Assembly: GCA_016081115.2 (NCBI GenBank)
Contig: CM071933.1
Location: forward strand, 63,068,660 to 63,132,659
DNA length: 64,000 nucleotides
Direction of reading: 5' to 3'
From: Rehmannia glutinosa
Lineage: Eukaryota; Streptophyta; Magnoliopsida; Lamiales; Orobanchaceae
Part shown: positions 1 through 12,189 of the stretch, piece after piece
How positions within the stretch are numbered: the stretch's first letter is position 1
Layout: each line of letters starts with the position of its first letter
Notes under the pieces: generated by a model
Database searches by the model: none
Seen by the model: only the letters and a program-made list of their open reading frames with translations
What the model was told of the DNA's origin: nothing
Made by a program: the position numbers and the translations under genes

Positions 1-276
1 TCGATTTTAGATCCGAGAACCATGCTTTCACCGATTTTTTGTTTTGTACAATATTCCAAGTATGAAATGTTTCACATAATCATACTTGCTTTATTTTTTA
101 GGATAAATGAAATATATGTTGGTATTTTTTTATGTTGAAACTTCGAGCCTTGACGAAATCAAGATCTATTACAAAGGTATTTCAATTTTATTTTTTTCAT
201 GCTTTTATTTATAATAATTTGTTTTCATTTTGTTTTCGGATTTTGCGAATTAACTTGTTTTTTTAATGATTATGAG
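1..276. other. AT-rich spacer, no gene seen
   Basis: AT-rich sequence that ends at the target-site duplication of the copia element. No reading frame, RNA gene or repeat was recognised. Confidence 0.6.
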
Positions 277-281
277 TACTC

Positions 282-482
282 TGTTAATCTAAAGAACTAA
301 ATCATAGATGATAAAATGTATTGTGAATATTGAATTGAATGAGTGAATGTACATCAGATTGAGGGTATTTAATGAGTGAGGAAGCTCAACTAATCTAACG
401 AAGATTGTAACCGAATAACTAACTTCTAACCGCCTAACAACAGTAACAAACTAACTGCTCTAACTGTTACAACATTCTCTAA
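282..482 (-). repeat. 3' LTR of copia element (282-4967)
   Basis: 201-bp direct repeat of 4767-4967. The stop of the RNase H frame lies at 460, inside this LTR, so the polyprotein ends in the LTR. The purine-rich stretch GCAGGGGACTA (minus strand, about 483-493) just upstream is the likely polypurine tract. Confidence 0.88.
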
Positions 483-1107
483 TAGTCCCCTGCAAACTTA
501 AGGTTGTATCAGAAACCTTAAGTTTGTCTCTCATGATGCCAAAGGTGGTGCTGGAGTTGGCCTTTGTGAAGATGTCTGCCACTTGGTCAGTTGCAGGAAC
601 ATGTCGAATATCCACAAGATGTTGTTGAACCTTTTCTCTGACAAAATACAAGTCCAACTCAATATGTTTGGTTCTAGCATGGAGAACAGGATTGGCAGTC
701 AATTGAACAGTACTCAGGTTATCACACCAGACAATAGGTGACTTAGCAGACTGAATTTGAAGCTCCTTTAGTAGACCTTGCACCCAGGTTATCTCAGCAA
801 CAAGAGAAGCAACACTCCTGTATTCTGCCTCTGTAGAAGATCTGGAAATGGTGTGTTGCTTTTTGGACTGCCATGAAACAAGATTAGACCCCAGAAATAG
901 ACAATATCCAGTTGTAGACCTCCTATCATCACAATTGGATGCCCAATCAGCATCTGAGTATCCCACCATATTGAATTGGAGAGAAGCATCAGGTGTGAGA
1001 TGCAAACCATGCTCAATAGTGCCAGTTAGATATCTAAGTATTCTTTTGACTGCCTTCCAATGAGAAACCAAAGGTCTTTGCACGAATTGATGTGAGACCT
1101 TATTCAC
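460..1107 (-). pseudogene. Copia RNase H / polyprotein C-terminus
   Basis: C-terminal part of a Ty1/copia polyprotein: RNase H that removes RNA from the RNA-DNA hybrid during reverse transcription. Recognised from GYSDADWASNCDDRRSTTGY (about residues 49-68), SWQSKKQHTISRSSTEAEYR (about 78-97), the WCDN motif and the TKHIELDLYFVREKV helix, all standard copia RNase H signatures. These ~215 residues are open, but they are in a different frame from the RT fragment upstream. The first Met is only where the open frame happens to begin and is not a real translation start. Confidence 0.9.
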
Positions 1108-1195
1108 AAAGAAAGGAGATTTCGGGCCTAGTTATGGTCACATATTGTAAAGCCCCCATCATGTACTCGCATAACCGAGCATTGACATGGGATCA

Positions 1196-2327
1196 TCACC
1201 ATAGTGACAACTTCTCCCCAGAAGTCATAGGTGAATGAATTGGCTTAGCATTGTGCATTTTGACTTTGCTGAGTAGGTCCCTAACATACTTGGCCTGTGA
1301 AAGACAAAGGCCATTTGGAGTGGACTGCACTTGAATCCCCAAAAAATAGTCAACAGGGCCTAAATCTCTCAAAGAAAAGGCTTGATTCAAATTGAGTTAT
1401 GAATGTTTGAACTTCTTGAGGATTACTACCAGATTACCAAAATATCATCAACATAGACAAGCACATACAAAAACAGTAATCCGGACTTGTACCTCACAAA
1501 TAAAGAGTGATCGATTTAGAGGAGTGAAGACCAAATGATGTGATAACCTGATACAGTTTATTAAACCATTCTCTGGGAGCTTGCTTTAACCCATAGAGAC
1601 ATTTTTGTAGCTTACAGACATGCTGGGGATAAGTGGGATCCTCAAAACCAAAGGGCTGCTGCATGTACACCTCCTCCTTCAAATCTCCATTAAGAAATGC
1701 ATTGGCAATATCCAGCTGTCTAACCTTCCAATTCTTGCTAACAGCAATAGTGATAACAATTCTAATTGTTGTAGGCTTAACAACAGGGCTGAAAGTATCA
1801 GTGAAATCAAATCCAGCCACTTGACTGAACCCCTTTGCTACAAGCCTAGCCTTGTATTTATTGACAGTACCATAAGGATTTTCTTTCACCTTAAAGACCC
1901 ATTTACAACCAATGGCATGCTTATGAGAAGGCAAAGGGACAAGTTGCCAAGTGTTATTTCTTAAGAGTGCCAAATACTCATCAGTCATAGCTTGTTTCCA
2001 CCTGTCATCAAGAATAGCTGAAGAAGCATCCACTGGCTTCTTAGTAACAGCAAAAACCTTAGGCCTGAACACCCCACTTTTAGCACGAGTAACCATGGAA
2101 TGTGTATTGGTGGGAGCAACACCACCTATAGAAACAAGCTGCATAGACTGATCAGGTAAAATGTGTGCAGGCAAAGAAGTACCATTGGACACAGGTGGCT
2201 CAGGAGAGGATGAAAAATGAGAGGAAGAGAGAGAACTTGAAGGAGATAAGCTAGGAAAACCTGGAGGAACAGATGGAGGAGGTGGTAAAGGAGTTAAGAC
2301 AGAAGAGGAGCTGGAGAAGTGACACAA
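1196..2327 (-). pseudogene. Copia reverse transcriptase, frameshifted
   Basis: RVT_2-type reverse transcriptase of the copia element. The part at 1494-2327 begins with a Ser/Pro-rich linker, then shows WKQAMTDEYLALLRNNTW, GCKWVFKVK, YKARLVAKGFSQ, the catalytic region RQLDIANAFLNGDLKEEVYM and YGLKQAPREWF. The frame is then lost. The active-site box YVDD is still readable at 1444-1455 in another frame, and 1196-1390 holds the following segment (SLRDLGPVDYFLGIQV). At least two frameshifts separate these pieces, so no functional RT can be made. Confidence 0.9.
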
Positions 2328-3167
2328 GGAAGAGGTGGATGAGTGGAGATAGGAGTGGTGGCAAAAGGAAACTGAGTTTCATCAAAGATAACATCTCTGG
2401 AAAGAAAAATTCTGCCAGTATTGTCCAGACACTTATAGCCTTTATGACTCAAACTATAGCCCAGAAAAGTGCAAGGAGATGACCTGTAAGAGAACTTGTG
2501 TCTATTGTAGGGTCTGAGATTAGGAAAACAGAGGCATCCAAAGGTCTTTAAGGACTGATATTGAGGTTTGATATTGAAAAGAACTTCTAAAGGACTTTTC
2601 TGAGATAAAAGAGGTGTGGGGAGTCTATTAATAAGAAAAACTGAGGTTCTAAAGGCTTCATCCCAAAACTTGAGAGGTAAATGTGCTTGTGCTAAGAGAG
2701 TTAGACCTGTGTCCACTATATGATGATGTTTTCTCTCGGCCAAGCCATTTTGTTCATGAGTATAAGGACAAGGATGTTGATGGGAGATGCCATGAGTGTG
2801 AGATAAGATGTAAATGATCTAAATTCCCCACCTCAATCTGTTTGTATTGTTTTGATTTTGTGGCACGATTGTAGTTCAATATGAGTTTTGAAATTAATAA
2901 AGGTTGTGAGAGCTTGATTTTTTGTCCGAGAAGATATATCCATGTAAACCTAGAAAATGTGTCAATGAAATGCACATAATATCTATAGCCACTAGAGGAA
3001 AGCACCGGAGAGGGTCCCCATAAATCAGAGTGGATAAGTTGTAAGGGAGCAGTGTATTTAGTTGTAGAGGTAGGAAATGGAAGTTTGTGAACTTTACCTA
3101 AGCAACAAGGCTGACAAAGAGAATGTACAGATGGTTTGAGACATGAGATGGAATTCTGAGATAACAC
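2294..3167 (-). pseudogene. Copia integrase, frameshifted
   Basis: Two frames hold the integrase. Segment 2754-3167 has the Cys-rich end of the zinc finger (CQPCCLGKVHKLPF), then the core start LIHSDLWGPSP with the first catalytic Asp and YRYYVHFIDTFSRFTWIYLL with the second. Segment 2294-2743 continues with AERKHHHIVDTGLTLLAQA, carrying the Glu of the DDE triad, and LPLKFWDEAFRTSVFLINR. A frameshift lies near 2743-2840. The family inserts the retrotransposon cDNA into the chromosome; this copy is broken. Confidence 0.88.
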
Positions 3168-3235
3168 AGATTGAACTACTTTATCATTTGGATGGCCAAG
3201 TCTTTTATGCCAAATATCAAAAGCAATGTAAGTAG

Positions 3236-3700
3236 CTAAATTGCAAGAGGAATTGTATTTATTACAAGAAGTATTGTCTTTATTACAAGATGAAGAAAAA
3301 GAAGATCTGAGAAATGAAATTGAAGTCGAGGAAACACATAAAGACCATTATGAAGATGGCCTCTCAAAACAACAAAGACATGGGTGATGGAGTCCTTCAC
3401 AAGGCAGTGATCCGAGTGGGCGAAAATATACATTGTTGTCTTTGGAAAATCTGGACACACTAAGAAGATTCTTTGTAATCCGAGAAACATGCAACATTTG
3501 TGTAAGATTAAGAGTATGAGAAGGAATAAAAGGAGAGGAAAATGAAGAAGAGCCAATGTGTGCAATATGTAAACCTTTACCATTTCCCATTTTAACTTGA
3601 TCAGTGCCATGATAAGGGTCTGATGTGTCAAATTCTGAGAATCAGCAGTAATATGATTGGTTGCACCAGAATCAGGGTACCATTCCTCATTGCCGAGGAC
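3236..3700 (-). pseudogene. Copia aspartic protease region
   Basis: Directly after the gag zinc knuckle the frame reads EEWYPDSGATNHIT, the copia aspartic-protease active site, with DSG at 3665-3673. Beyond about 3600 the frame shifts: 3348-3590 carries the downstream protease and pre-integrase-like sequence (TLNLTQMLHVSRITKNLLSV, SRFSKDNNVYF). The protease would normally cut the polyprotein into its products. Confidence 0.82.
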
Positions 3701-4724
3701 CAGTGAAGAAGTGATTAGCGAGAAGTATTCATCCTGAGCAATATTACCCTGGTAATTATTAGTGTTGGAAGGCATAGGAGGACGATTCCGAGGATGAGAG
3801 GGGCCTTGAAAATTATGATCAAAACGATAGTAGCACCGAGGAGCCATATGATTTGTTCTCCCACATAAGCGACACATAACCTTGTTGAATGAGTATCCTC
3901 CGCCTCTATGAAATCTTTGATTACCACGATAACCGCGAAACTGACCTCGAGGAGCAAAACCTCTTCCTCTAGAACCAGACGGATGATAGCTAGCAAAATT
4001 TGCGAGAAGGCAAAAAGCGGTAGAACTCGAACCAGATGATTGAGAAATCGCTACATTAGCCATGGCGATTCAATATGTTTTTAATCAGATCGATCAATGC
4101 GAGCTTCATGTGCTAAAAGAAGAGATTTAATTTGCATAAAGATAAGTATCATTGCGAGTCATAACAGACAAGACAAACGTTTCATAATCTGAAGGTAATC
4201 CTTCCAAAATTGCATCAACATGATCCTTCTCCGTAACCGGATAACCAACCAAATTCAGCATATCAACACAATGATGAATTTTAAGAACAAATTCATTTAT
4301 AGAGAGTGATCCTTTTCGAGATTTTGTAATCGTAATTTGTATTGACTCACCTTGTACGAACTTGAGCAAAAAATAAATTTCCAAAGTGTGCCGGCGAGCG
4401 AGAGGTCTCACAATTCACCAACCTTGTGAGAATATCCTCACTCACCGAGGCAAGAATCCATGACAAAATCAATTGATCTTGTTGTTCCCATTCAAGGAAA
4501 GCAGGATTAACAGTAGGAGAATCAGCATCGGATGATGACGGAAGATATTGTGATGGCGGACGAACACTCAAATCGAGAAACGTCTGCAAACGATGACCAC
4601 GAACTGTGGAGATGACTTGTTTCTTCCAGACTAAAAAATTTTCATGATTAAGCTTGGAGGTAATCGGATTGGAGAATGTGGTGGAGAAAAGCCGAGGAAG
4701 AAGGCACAACCGGGTGGTGGCCAT
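3701..4724 (-). pseudogene. Copia gag (UBN2-type) with zinc knuckle
   Basis: Gag-like capsid protein of the copia element in three overlapping frames. The start at 4724 (MATTRLCLLPRLF) is the first Met inside the primer site and leads to KLNHENFLVWKKQVISTVRG, the usual copia gag N-terminus. Frame 4127-4411 has the UBN2 segment FVLKIHHCVDMLNLVGYPV and ILEGLPSDYETF. Frame 3236-4063 has a basic Gly/Arg-rich stretch and then the zinc knuckle C-x2-C-x4-H-x4-C at 3833-3874. Two frameshifts interrupt it. Confidence 0.88.
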
Positions 4725-4753
4725 GAAAGCAAAGCTCGGATGAAGAACCGATT

Positions 4754-4766
4754 CGGCTCGATACCA
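4754..4766 (-). other. Primer-binding site (tRNA-Met type), degraded
   Basis: Minus-strand TGGTATCGAGCCG begins directly at the inner edge of the 5' LTR. The usual copia primer site complementary to initiator tRNA-Met is TGGTATCAGAGC, so this copy seems to have lost one base. The position supports the LTR boundary at 4767. Confidence 0.75.
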
Positions 4767-4967
4767 TGTTAATCTAAAGAACTAAATCATAGATGATAGA
4801 ATGTATTGTGAATATTGAATTGAATGAGTGAATGTACATCATTGAGGGTATTTAATGAGTGAGGAAGCTCGGCTAATCTAACAAAGATTGTAACCGAATA
4901 ACTAACTTCTAACCGCCTAACAACTGAATAACAAACTAATCGCTCTAATCATTCTAATATTCTCTAA
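4767..4967 (-). repeat. 5' LTR of copia element (282-4967)
   Basis: 201-bp direct repeat of 282-482, followed by the TACTC duplication at 4968-4972. It is the 5' LTR because gag lies next to it on the minus strand. Confidence 0.88.
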
Positions 4968-4972
4968 TACTC

Positions 4973-7900
4973 CCTATGTTGAGTATGGAAAAATGGTTGG
5001 CTCTTCCTCTAGAAATGATTCAGCGTTTTCATCAAATCGGTATTTTAGTCCATTTTCTATATATATTTTAATATGCATATATATGTAGAATAAAATAGTA
5101 TATATTTTAGAATATGTGTTATATTGTTTGATTTAATGAAAACCTAGGTTTTAGATATGGAAGTTTATAGTAATATGTTTAGGTGTAAGTTTTTGTTTTT
5201 AGTTTGTGATTTTTGATGTTGATATATGCTTCTCACCTACTATTGTTTGATCACTAAAAATGGGTTTTTACATGTTTATTGGACTTTTGTCACATAAATA
5301 AGTTTTTATTAATATTGTTTAAAGAAGACAAATAATGTAGACATACTAACTTTTGTTTTGAAGCCTGTAAACATAATAACTTATTATTTCACTGAGATTG
5401 ATACAACTGTATGTATAATTGTACTCCTTAGTAAAAGTCATGATTTTTTATTATTCTATTTTTAAATTACCGATTGAATTTTGAGGCGTTTAAAACTTCA
5501 TGTGTTTAAATTATCTCACATATAATAGCACAACTATAATTGTAATCCTGTGAAACTTCATGATTTTTCATTAAACTATTTTTAAAATATATATACAGTT
5601 TTGAAGCATGTTAAAACTTCATATGGTTATTTCTTCTTACATGCAGTAGCACAACTAAAATATAATTTACCATTAGTTGTATTATTTTTCTAAATAAAAT
5701 CCCGTGCAAATATCCTTAAAACAGTTCCTTATATTTCCTAGAATTTTTTAATTAAACATTACAAATACTAATCATGTGTTTTTGGTTAGAGCTCACTGTC
5801 TACTCTGCGTATTGTTGGTTAGTATCCCCATTCATAAATTAAAGAATTGTTCCTTTTCTCTTTGTATAAAATATTTTTATTAGGTTAATAATAAGAAAAT
5901 GTCCATTTGTTTTCTTATAATTTTTATGTGTTTATCATTTTTCAGATGCAATAAGAAGAACGAAGATAATAATTAGTCATCACACTATACAGATAAGTGA
6001 AATTCAAATATAGAGTTGTTTCATACATCGTATATTACAATAGTCTAATTATTTTACTTATTTATTTCAGGTTCTGCAGATTATTACACTACTGATCAAA
6101 AGAAATATCCTATCAAAATACATACTCAGATAATTAATTGTCTAAATTAAATTATAATATAATTTTTTCTGTGAATGACGTCATATTATAAACATAAAAA
6201 ATTTAATAATTCATTACAACAAACGAAAAACATATAAACATCTAATAGCATAAACACGCCCTTGTTTTAGTATCTTCTTATAATTTTGAACTTGCATCTA
6301 TCTTATTGTTGCATGAATTCAATCTCCTGCATAAATTATCATTTATACAAATTAGTCAGTGACTAAAATATCACATTGTACTGACAAACTATGATATAAA
6401 TTATGTTTGTACCTTAATATCAATATGCACGGAATGTGCATTCCATGTTGTGGGATCTTTTCAATCAAAGCTGGTTTTTGAGAAACTTGCTAAAGCTGTA
6501 ATTTCCTCTTCTAATGGGTAAATCCCTGCAGATTAAAGTTGACATAGGAGCCATATTTTTGCAGAGATTGTGTACGGCCATTTATATGCAGAGAACAATT
6601 AAGATTTCTGAAGCACACGATAATGAAAATGAAAAACGTAGTCACATATTTATAGTGTACATTACTGTTTAATTTTGGAAACATATCGTTGATTATGTAA
6701 TATAGTGATCATTAAAATATTTAGTTTCTGATATGTGTATTTAGTATGGAAATATTATTTCTCTCTTACCAAGCAAATTTACCTCCACTAATTGTGATTA
6801 TTTTAGTTTACTTATAGAAATTTAAATAAATACAATACATCCATTTATTAAGAGTTGTAAAGTCAACTTTACGTTTTATTTTGGTGAGCTTCTTAGTTTA
6901 AAATATTAAAAATGAATTTCTTCCATAAATAAAATGTCTGTATTTGTGTTGAAAAGAAAATATAATAGGAATTCTTTAAATTCCAATTCAATAAATCAGG
7001 AACTTTTAATGCACAGAAAAAACCAAAAAGGAATAATAATCAACAGATCGGAATATTTACATTTCCAAGTTTAATATATTTCAGTATTTATGGTTAATAG
7101 ATATCTATAATAGGAAACCAATTTGTAGAGTAATTTAAAACCGAAAATAAGGGGAAATCGAGGGGGAAAAATAAATTAACAAAAAAGCTGAAAATAATTT
7201 TTGTTTTTAGAAAGTGAAAAAAGAGCTGAAAATTTGGAGCTACTATTCATAGAATAGTCTCTTATTATATATATATATAGATAGGGTTAGGATCAAATGT
7301 GGCGGGAGGTTTATCGTGCGGCGGTGTGGATTAATCAAATCCATCCACACTTTTATTCAATGGTCCAAATTGCTATTAAAAATAATCGATTTATCAATTA
7401 ATTAATAGGTGGAAATAGAATAATAGTAACTAGCAAAATGTCATAAATCACGCCCTATAATCAAGGGATTGATTAATATCACGTTTCCATAATCAAATTG
7501 TGCAGCATTTTGATAGATGAAGCGTACATCATTTAATAATCGTCTGTACACCATTTTATATCTAATAAGTGCATACAAGGTTATACAATTAACTTATGCA
7601 GCCAATTAGGAAATAGCTCTTAGCAAGAGGGAAATGCTTACACATGGGCACTAAATGTGGTAGATTAGTGGTTGAGTTATCTTGTTTACCCATGAGCTTT
7701 ATCTATATATTTAAAAAAAAAAAAAAAAAAAGAGAGAAGGTAACATTAACACCTAAAAGATAGCTTAACAGGGGAAAGAAAATAAAGAAATTTTGACGGC
7801 AACAGTAAAGAAGAAAAGAGAAGAGAAGGTGTGTGGTCTATAAAGAATTATATTCAATTATGATTTCAAAATATTTGGAACAAAAATAAAAATAAAAAAT

Positions 7901-8280
7901 AAAAATTGCTGATGTTGAACTTGATTGTTCTTGTGTACGGATAGTTAAGACTTGTACCTTGCTACCGTTTCATGATTAGTACCTAACATTTGTAGCTTCC
8001 TTTGAGTACTTAACAATATACTGAGAATTGTTTTTAGCACTATATTACATGTATTAGGATGAGGGACTGAATTATACGCATTATAATTTGAATAATTAAG
8101 TTATAGAATGTGTTGTACTAAATTATTGTATTGTTTTGATTTTACTCTTCTTAAACATTTAAATCAATTTTTAATACATAAAGCTTGTACTGCATACAGT
8201 TAAATGCCTGAGGTTTATATATTTATATACATATCATTTCTCTACCGTGTGCATATGTCTTGTATATTTGGTAATTATCG
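4973..8280. other. AT-rich spacer without recognisable genes
   Basis: About 3.3 kb of AT-rich sequence with no supportable coding region. It contains a run of 19 A at 7713-7731, a short inverted repeat GGAATG-TG-CATTCC at 6431-6444 and a TA-rich run near 7264-7280. No LTR, terminal inverted repeat or RNA gene was found. Confidence 0.55.
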
Positions 8281-8842
8281 GACCTATCGTGGTGTGGATA
8301 GGTGACTTGGCTGTCGGTGAGGACTGCGGTCTTAAAAGGTTCTATCCGCTATCCACAACCAAATCTCACCGCCTAAAGACCGAGTGTTCTAAGGGTTGAA
8401 GTGGGTCGTAGGTTCGGTATATTTAATATGACTTCTCCGGTCTTCACGAGCCCCGGTTTGGAGAGTCGTGTCATACAGTGTGGTGCGATAAGGGGAAAGG
8501 CTTTACGCCATCACAATAACTGAGTGATAAAGGAGAACATGGGTCACATACCGTTAATGAACGGTCTATGATACTTGATTAATTGTGTTCTGATTCATTG
8601 AGTGCATGTTGCTAATGAATTAAAAAGACTTTTACTTATAAAGAATAACTAAATTTTCTTAATATTAAACTTTTCTAAAAGGCCACACTTGCACACCGCA
8701 CCCACTCACTTAGATTTCTTGTTCCTCTCGTTATTTTTCCTAAAAATAATATTACAGGAGGATAATCCGGTGATGATGAAATAGTTGAGACGTTTCCTCG
8801 ATCTAAATAAGTCGTCTTGGTGCAGAGGGAGTATTTTGTTAG
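8281..8842. other. GC-richer unexplained block before the Athila element
   Basis: From about 8281 to 8560 base composition rises against the AT-rich flanks and short inverted repeats appear, such as GTGTGGATAG (8292-8301) against CTATCCACA and GCGGTCT against AGACCG. No open frame or known RNA was recognised. It could be a fragment of another retrotransposon LTR. Confidence 0.35.
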
Positions 8843-8847
8843 TTGTT

Positions 8848-10174
8848 TGATTGGTATAAGTTTTGCATGTATTTTGGGCTTAATTGTGGTTAGAATAAGT
8901 GGATAGGAATGCATTACTTGAGTAAAATGGGCTATATTCCGTAAAAGTGGAACAAAGCTACGACGGCGTCACGGGATGGTCGTGTGTCATAGATGACGCC
9001 CCTGCGTCATCACCAGGCAAGCGAGAACAAAGCTTACGGCCTGGAGGCGCACGGGCTGGTCAGTCGCGTGAAGCGCATGGCCCGGCGTCTACTCACTCAA
9101 CAAAGGACTATGACTACGAGCTATCCCGACGCAGTCGTCTACTCGTGCGCGCTAGGCGCACGCCGCAAGGCCGTCGTCTGTGCGGGAAAAATAAGGTTTG
9201 ACGGTTTTTAATCGGTTTTGACCCAAACGGAGTATAAATAAAACGAGGCAGCCCCAGAGAAAGACACATGTTTGATTTTTGCCTAGAAAGAGAAAAAGAG
9301 CAACCTCTATCGGAGGATTCGAGAGATTGATCGAGGTTGCAACCACACGCTTGAGGATTGAAGATAGATCGAGAGATCATCGACATCCCCGAGTTTTCTC
9401 ATTCCATAGTATCATTTACTTTCGATTAGTTAGATATGAACATGAATAATTTGTCTATGAATTATTTATTTCCTATGTCCGGCTAAACATCTTGTGATTC
9501 GAGTTTGGGATTAGGTTAATGGATACTTTTGTTTGATATTTAATTGCAATTGAAGTTATTATTTTTAAACTCTGTTTGAGTACTTTGTTTTATTTCGGTT
9601 TTATCAAAATGCCTTTGGTTTAATTTGTTTTGATGTATTGATTCATAATTCGAGAGATGAGTTTCAATATTAGATCTTTGAGTACTTGACATGAATATTT
9701 GCAAGATTGAGAAGTTGTGAATATTTGTGAGGATTTATAATCTTTTTGTGCTTTTGGGAGTTGGATATCATTTGTTGAGTACAGATCTTTAGCATAGATA
9801 ATCCAATCAACGTTTTTACATACATCTTGAGAGAGGGTAAAATACTTTCGTGATTGTCTTATAGGGAAGAATAATAATAACTGTTGGTTGTGATTAATTT
9901 GATAACAAAGGGGATATTAATCGAAACCATAACCCTGGAATCTATTCATCTCTTGATAATTCAATCAACTCTTACTTTGTCTTTTATGACAAATTCTTGT
10001 CTTAGTTTTACGAAACCAATTACTCAATTTCGATCGTCTAGATAAAAAATAAGACTATTATAATCTCAATACTTAGTACAATAATTTATTAGTCTCTGTG
10101 GATTCAACCTTGCTATCCCTATTCTATAAACTACACCGTACACTTGCGGTGAAGATAAAAGTAAAAGGCGAACA
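8848..10174 (+). repeat. 5' LTR of Athila-like element
   Basis: 1327-bp direct repeat of 20104-21600. Relative to the 3' LTR it lacks roughly 170 bp after about 8950. It contains a GC-rich block at about 8960-9190 with CGCACG and CGTGCG words, then a TATA box and a long AT-rich 3' half with ATCGAGAGATCATCGACATC at about 9367. Confidence 0.92.
9231..9240 (+). promoter_or_regulatory. TATA box in the 5' LTR
   Basis: AGTATAAATA just downstream of the GC-rich block. The same site is conserved at 20640-20648 in the other LTR. This is the expected place for the RNA polymerase II promoter driving the genomic transcript. Confidence 0.6.
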
Positions 10175-10180
10175 AGTTTT

Positions 10181-10198
10181 TGGTGCCGTTCTTGGGAA
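10181..10198 (+). other. Primer-binding site, degraded tRNA-Asp type
   Basis: TGGTGCCGTTCTTGGGAA lies six bases after the 5' LTR. The perfect tRNA-Asp complement, seen intact in the gypsy element at 46462-58029, is TGGCGCCGTTGCCGGGGA; this copy differs at about five positions. Confidence 0.7.
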
Positions 10199-10331
10199 CT
10201 AATTAAATTTTTAGTAGTAATATTGCGATAAATAGAATTAATTTTAGTTTAGACATTTTTTTCTTTTTATTGTTTGTTTAATTCTACTCTATTGTGTTTG
10301 TTTTTTTTTTTTTAGTTGGTTCGGGTAGTGT

Positions 10332-12180
10332 ATGAACACTCGCTCGAAGCAAAGAGAATTAGCACCGTTCATAACGGAGGTTGAGGCTTTGCTAGGCGAA
10401 TTAGTGCGGCTACTAAACGGGTAGAAAAAACAAAGATCGGACTATGGGGATGTGGAAGAGAGCAATGGGGGTAATAACGGTGAGTCAACAACGGAGGTAA
10501 CAATGGGGCCAACAGGTCATTAATGAGTTACAATACCGAAGTTCTAGCGATCGGCCCGAAAGCGATTCGCGATTACTTTCGCCACAGATAAATCGCAACT
10601 ATGGTGGAATTGCCAATGTCCCAATTAACGAATAATTTTGGTGAGGCTGTGACTGACCGGCTTCGATGGTGCGATGAGAACCTGTTTGGGGTTTCCATTT
10701 GAGGATCCCAATTCTCATCTTGCGAACTTCATGCAAATTTGCAACACAATCAAGATAAATGGGTAATTGATGATGTTATATGTTTGCGCCTATTCACTTT
10801 CTCTTTAAGGGATAAGGCTAGAAAGCGCTAGGCACGTTAACTCGAGGGAGTGTGAATACTTGGGACGAGTTGAGTCAAGTTCTGTTTAAATACTTCCCAC
10901 TAAGTAAGATCTCTGCATCTTAAGAGCGAGATCACGGGTAAGACCCAGTTTGATTTTGAGCCATTGTATGAGGCACAGGAGATCGAGAGATCTATTGAGG
11001 AGGTGTCCACAACATGGTTTCGGAGGATCAACTTTGCTTCTTTTATAACAAAGGTTGATGGGACAGACTAGGTCGTTTGTGGATGCCGTAGCGGGAGGCG
11101 CTTTACGGCTAAAGTTCCACAAGATGCATTCAACTTGTTGGAAGAGATGGCAATGAATACCTATCGGTGGCACTCGAGAGGACTAATGTGAAAAGAATAG
11201 CCGAAGTTTCGATTCGGACCCAATTAAAGCGTTAAGGCAGCTCAAATGACTCGCATTGACAAATCAGTTGAGTGTAATGGGGGAGTTTCTCTAGATCCCA
11301 TGGAGGAAGCAAACTATGTCAATGACCAGAATTTCAACAATTACCGGAACCATCAGACTCCTACTCATTACCACCCGGGTTGAGGAATCATGAAAACTTC
11401 TCCTATGCAAATACGAAGAATGTGATGCAACCACCACCGGGGTTTAATGTGACAAATGGTGTCATAAATTCCGAGGCTAAGCCATCTATAGAGGACATCT
11501 TCACCTCATTTATGAATGAGACGAGGAACCGATTTAATAAGGATGAGGCGAAGCTGGATAAAATTGAGAATCATGTCACTCAATTGGCTAACACCATGGG
11601 GTCCCAAATGAAAAATCTTGAAACCCAAATTGGCCAATTAGTGATGATTGTAGGTGGGCGACATCGAAAGGTCAATTTTCGAGTAACACTAAGGTAAATC
11701 AAAGGAACGGAATATGAGGGGCCAAAAGTACCTGAAAAATTGAACACACGCAGACACGCCACGACCCGTGCACCACCGCACGGCAGGTCGGCGTGGTATA
11801 GGGACAACAACTATTAGTTCGGGAGACGCGAAACGGAAGCAAATGGCGATGTTGAGACCGATGAAGGAGTTGAGGGTCATATCGATGAACAAAAATGGGC
11901 TCAGAAGCTTAAATCTTCCTCTAACCCCGATTTTTCTAAACTTACTACTCCCCTTCCTTTTCCCCAACGATTTCAAAAGAAAAAGTTAGATTCGCAATTT
12001 GCAAAATTCTTAGATATATTTAAGAAAGCGCATATTAACATAACATTTGCAGACGCATTGGAGCAGATGCCCAATTATGCTAAATTCTTAGAGGATGTTA
12101 TGTCGAAGAAGAGAAAGATAGTGGTTTCAAGACAAATAATCGACGGAGGAATCTTGATGCCGTAATCCAAAGAAACTACC
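10332..12180 (+). pseudogene. Athila-like gag, many breaks
   Basis: The ATG at 10332 opens MNTRSKQRELAPF, a start common to plant gypsy gag proteins. Further on, in changing frames, the Retrotrans_gag signatures DPNSHLANFMQICNTIK (about 10704-10755) and FSLRDKAR...TWDELSQVLFKYFP (about 10798-10900) are readable. A later segment at 11380-11697 is open for 105 residues and contains KLDKIENHVTQLANTMGSQM, a coiled-coil-like stretch seen near the end of such gags. Stops and frameshifts throughout make it non-functional. Confidence 0.82.
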
Positions 12181-12189
12181 TTTAAACTT

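Larger units (their letters stand above)
282..4967 (-). mobile_element. Complete but decayed Ty1/copia retrotransposon, 4.7 kb
   Basis: Two 201-bp direct repeats (282-482 and 4767-4967) flank a minus-strand gag-protease-integrase-RT-RNase H series, which is the Ty1/copia gene order. The 5-bp sequence TACTC stands on both sides (277-281 and 4968-4972) and is read as the target-site duplication. A primer site related to initiator tRNA-Met lies directly inside the 5' LTR. The coding sequence is split over several frames, so the copy cannot make an intact polyprotein. The LTRs differ at roughly a dozen positions by eye, so insertion is not recent. The LTR ends are not a clean TG...CA at the gag-distal edge, which adds a base or two of uncertainty to that boundary. 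Confidence 0.9.

Noticed and set aside
7713..7731. Poly(A) run as the tail of a LINE or SINE
   Set aside because: No RT or endonuclease fragment, no RNA polymerase III boxes and no flanking duplication were seen nearby.
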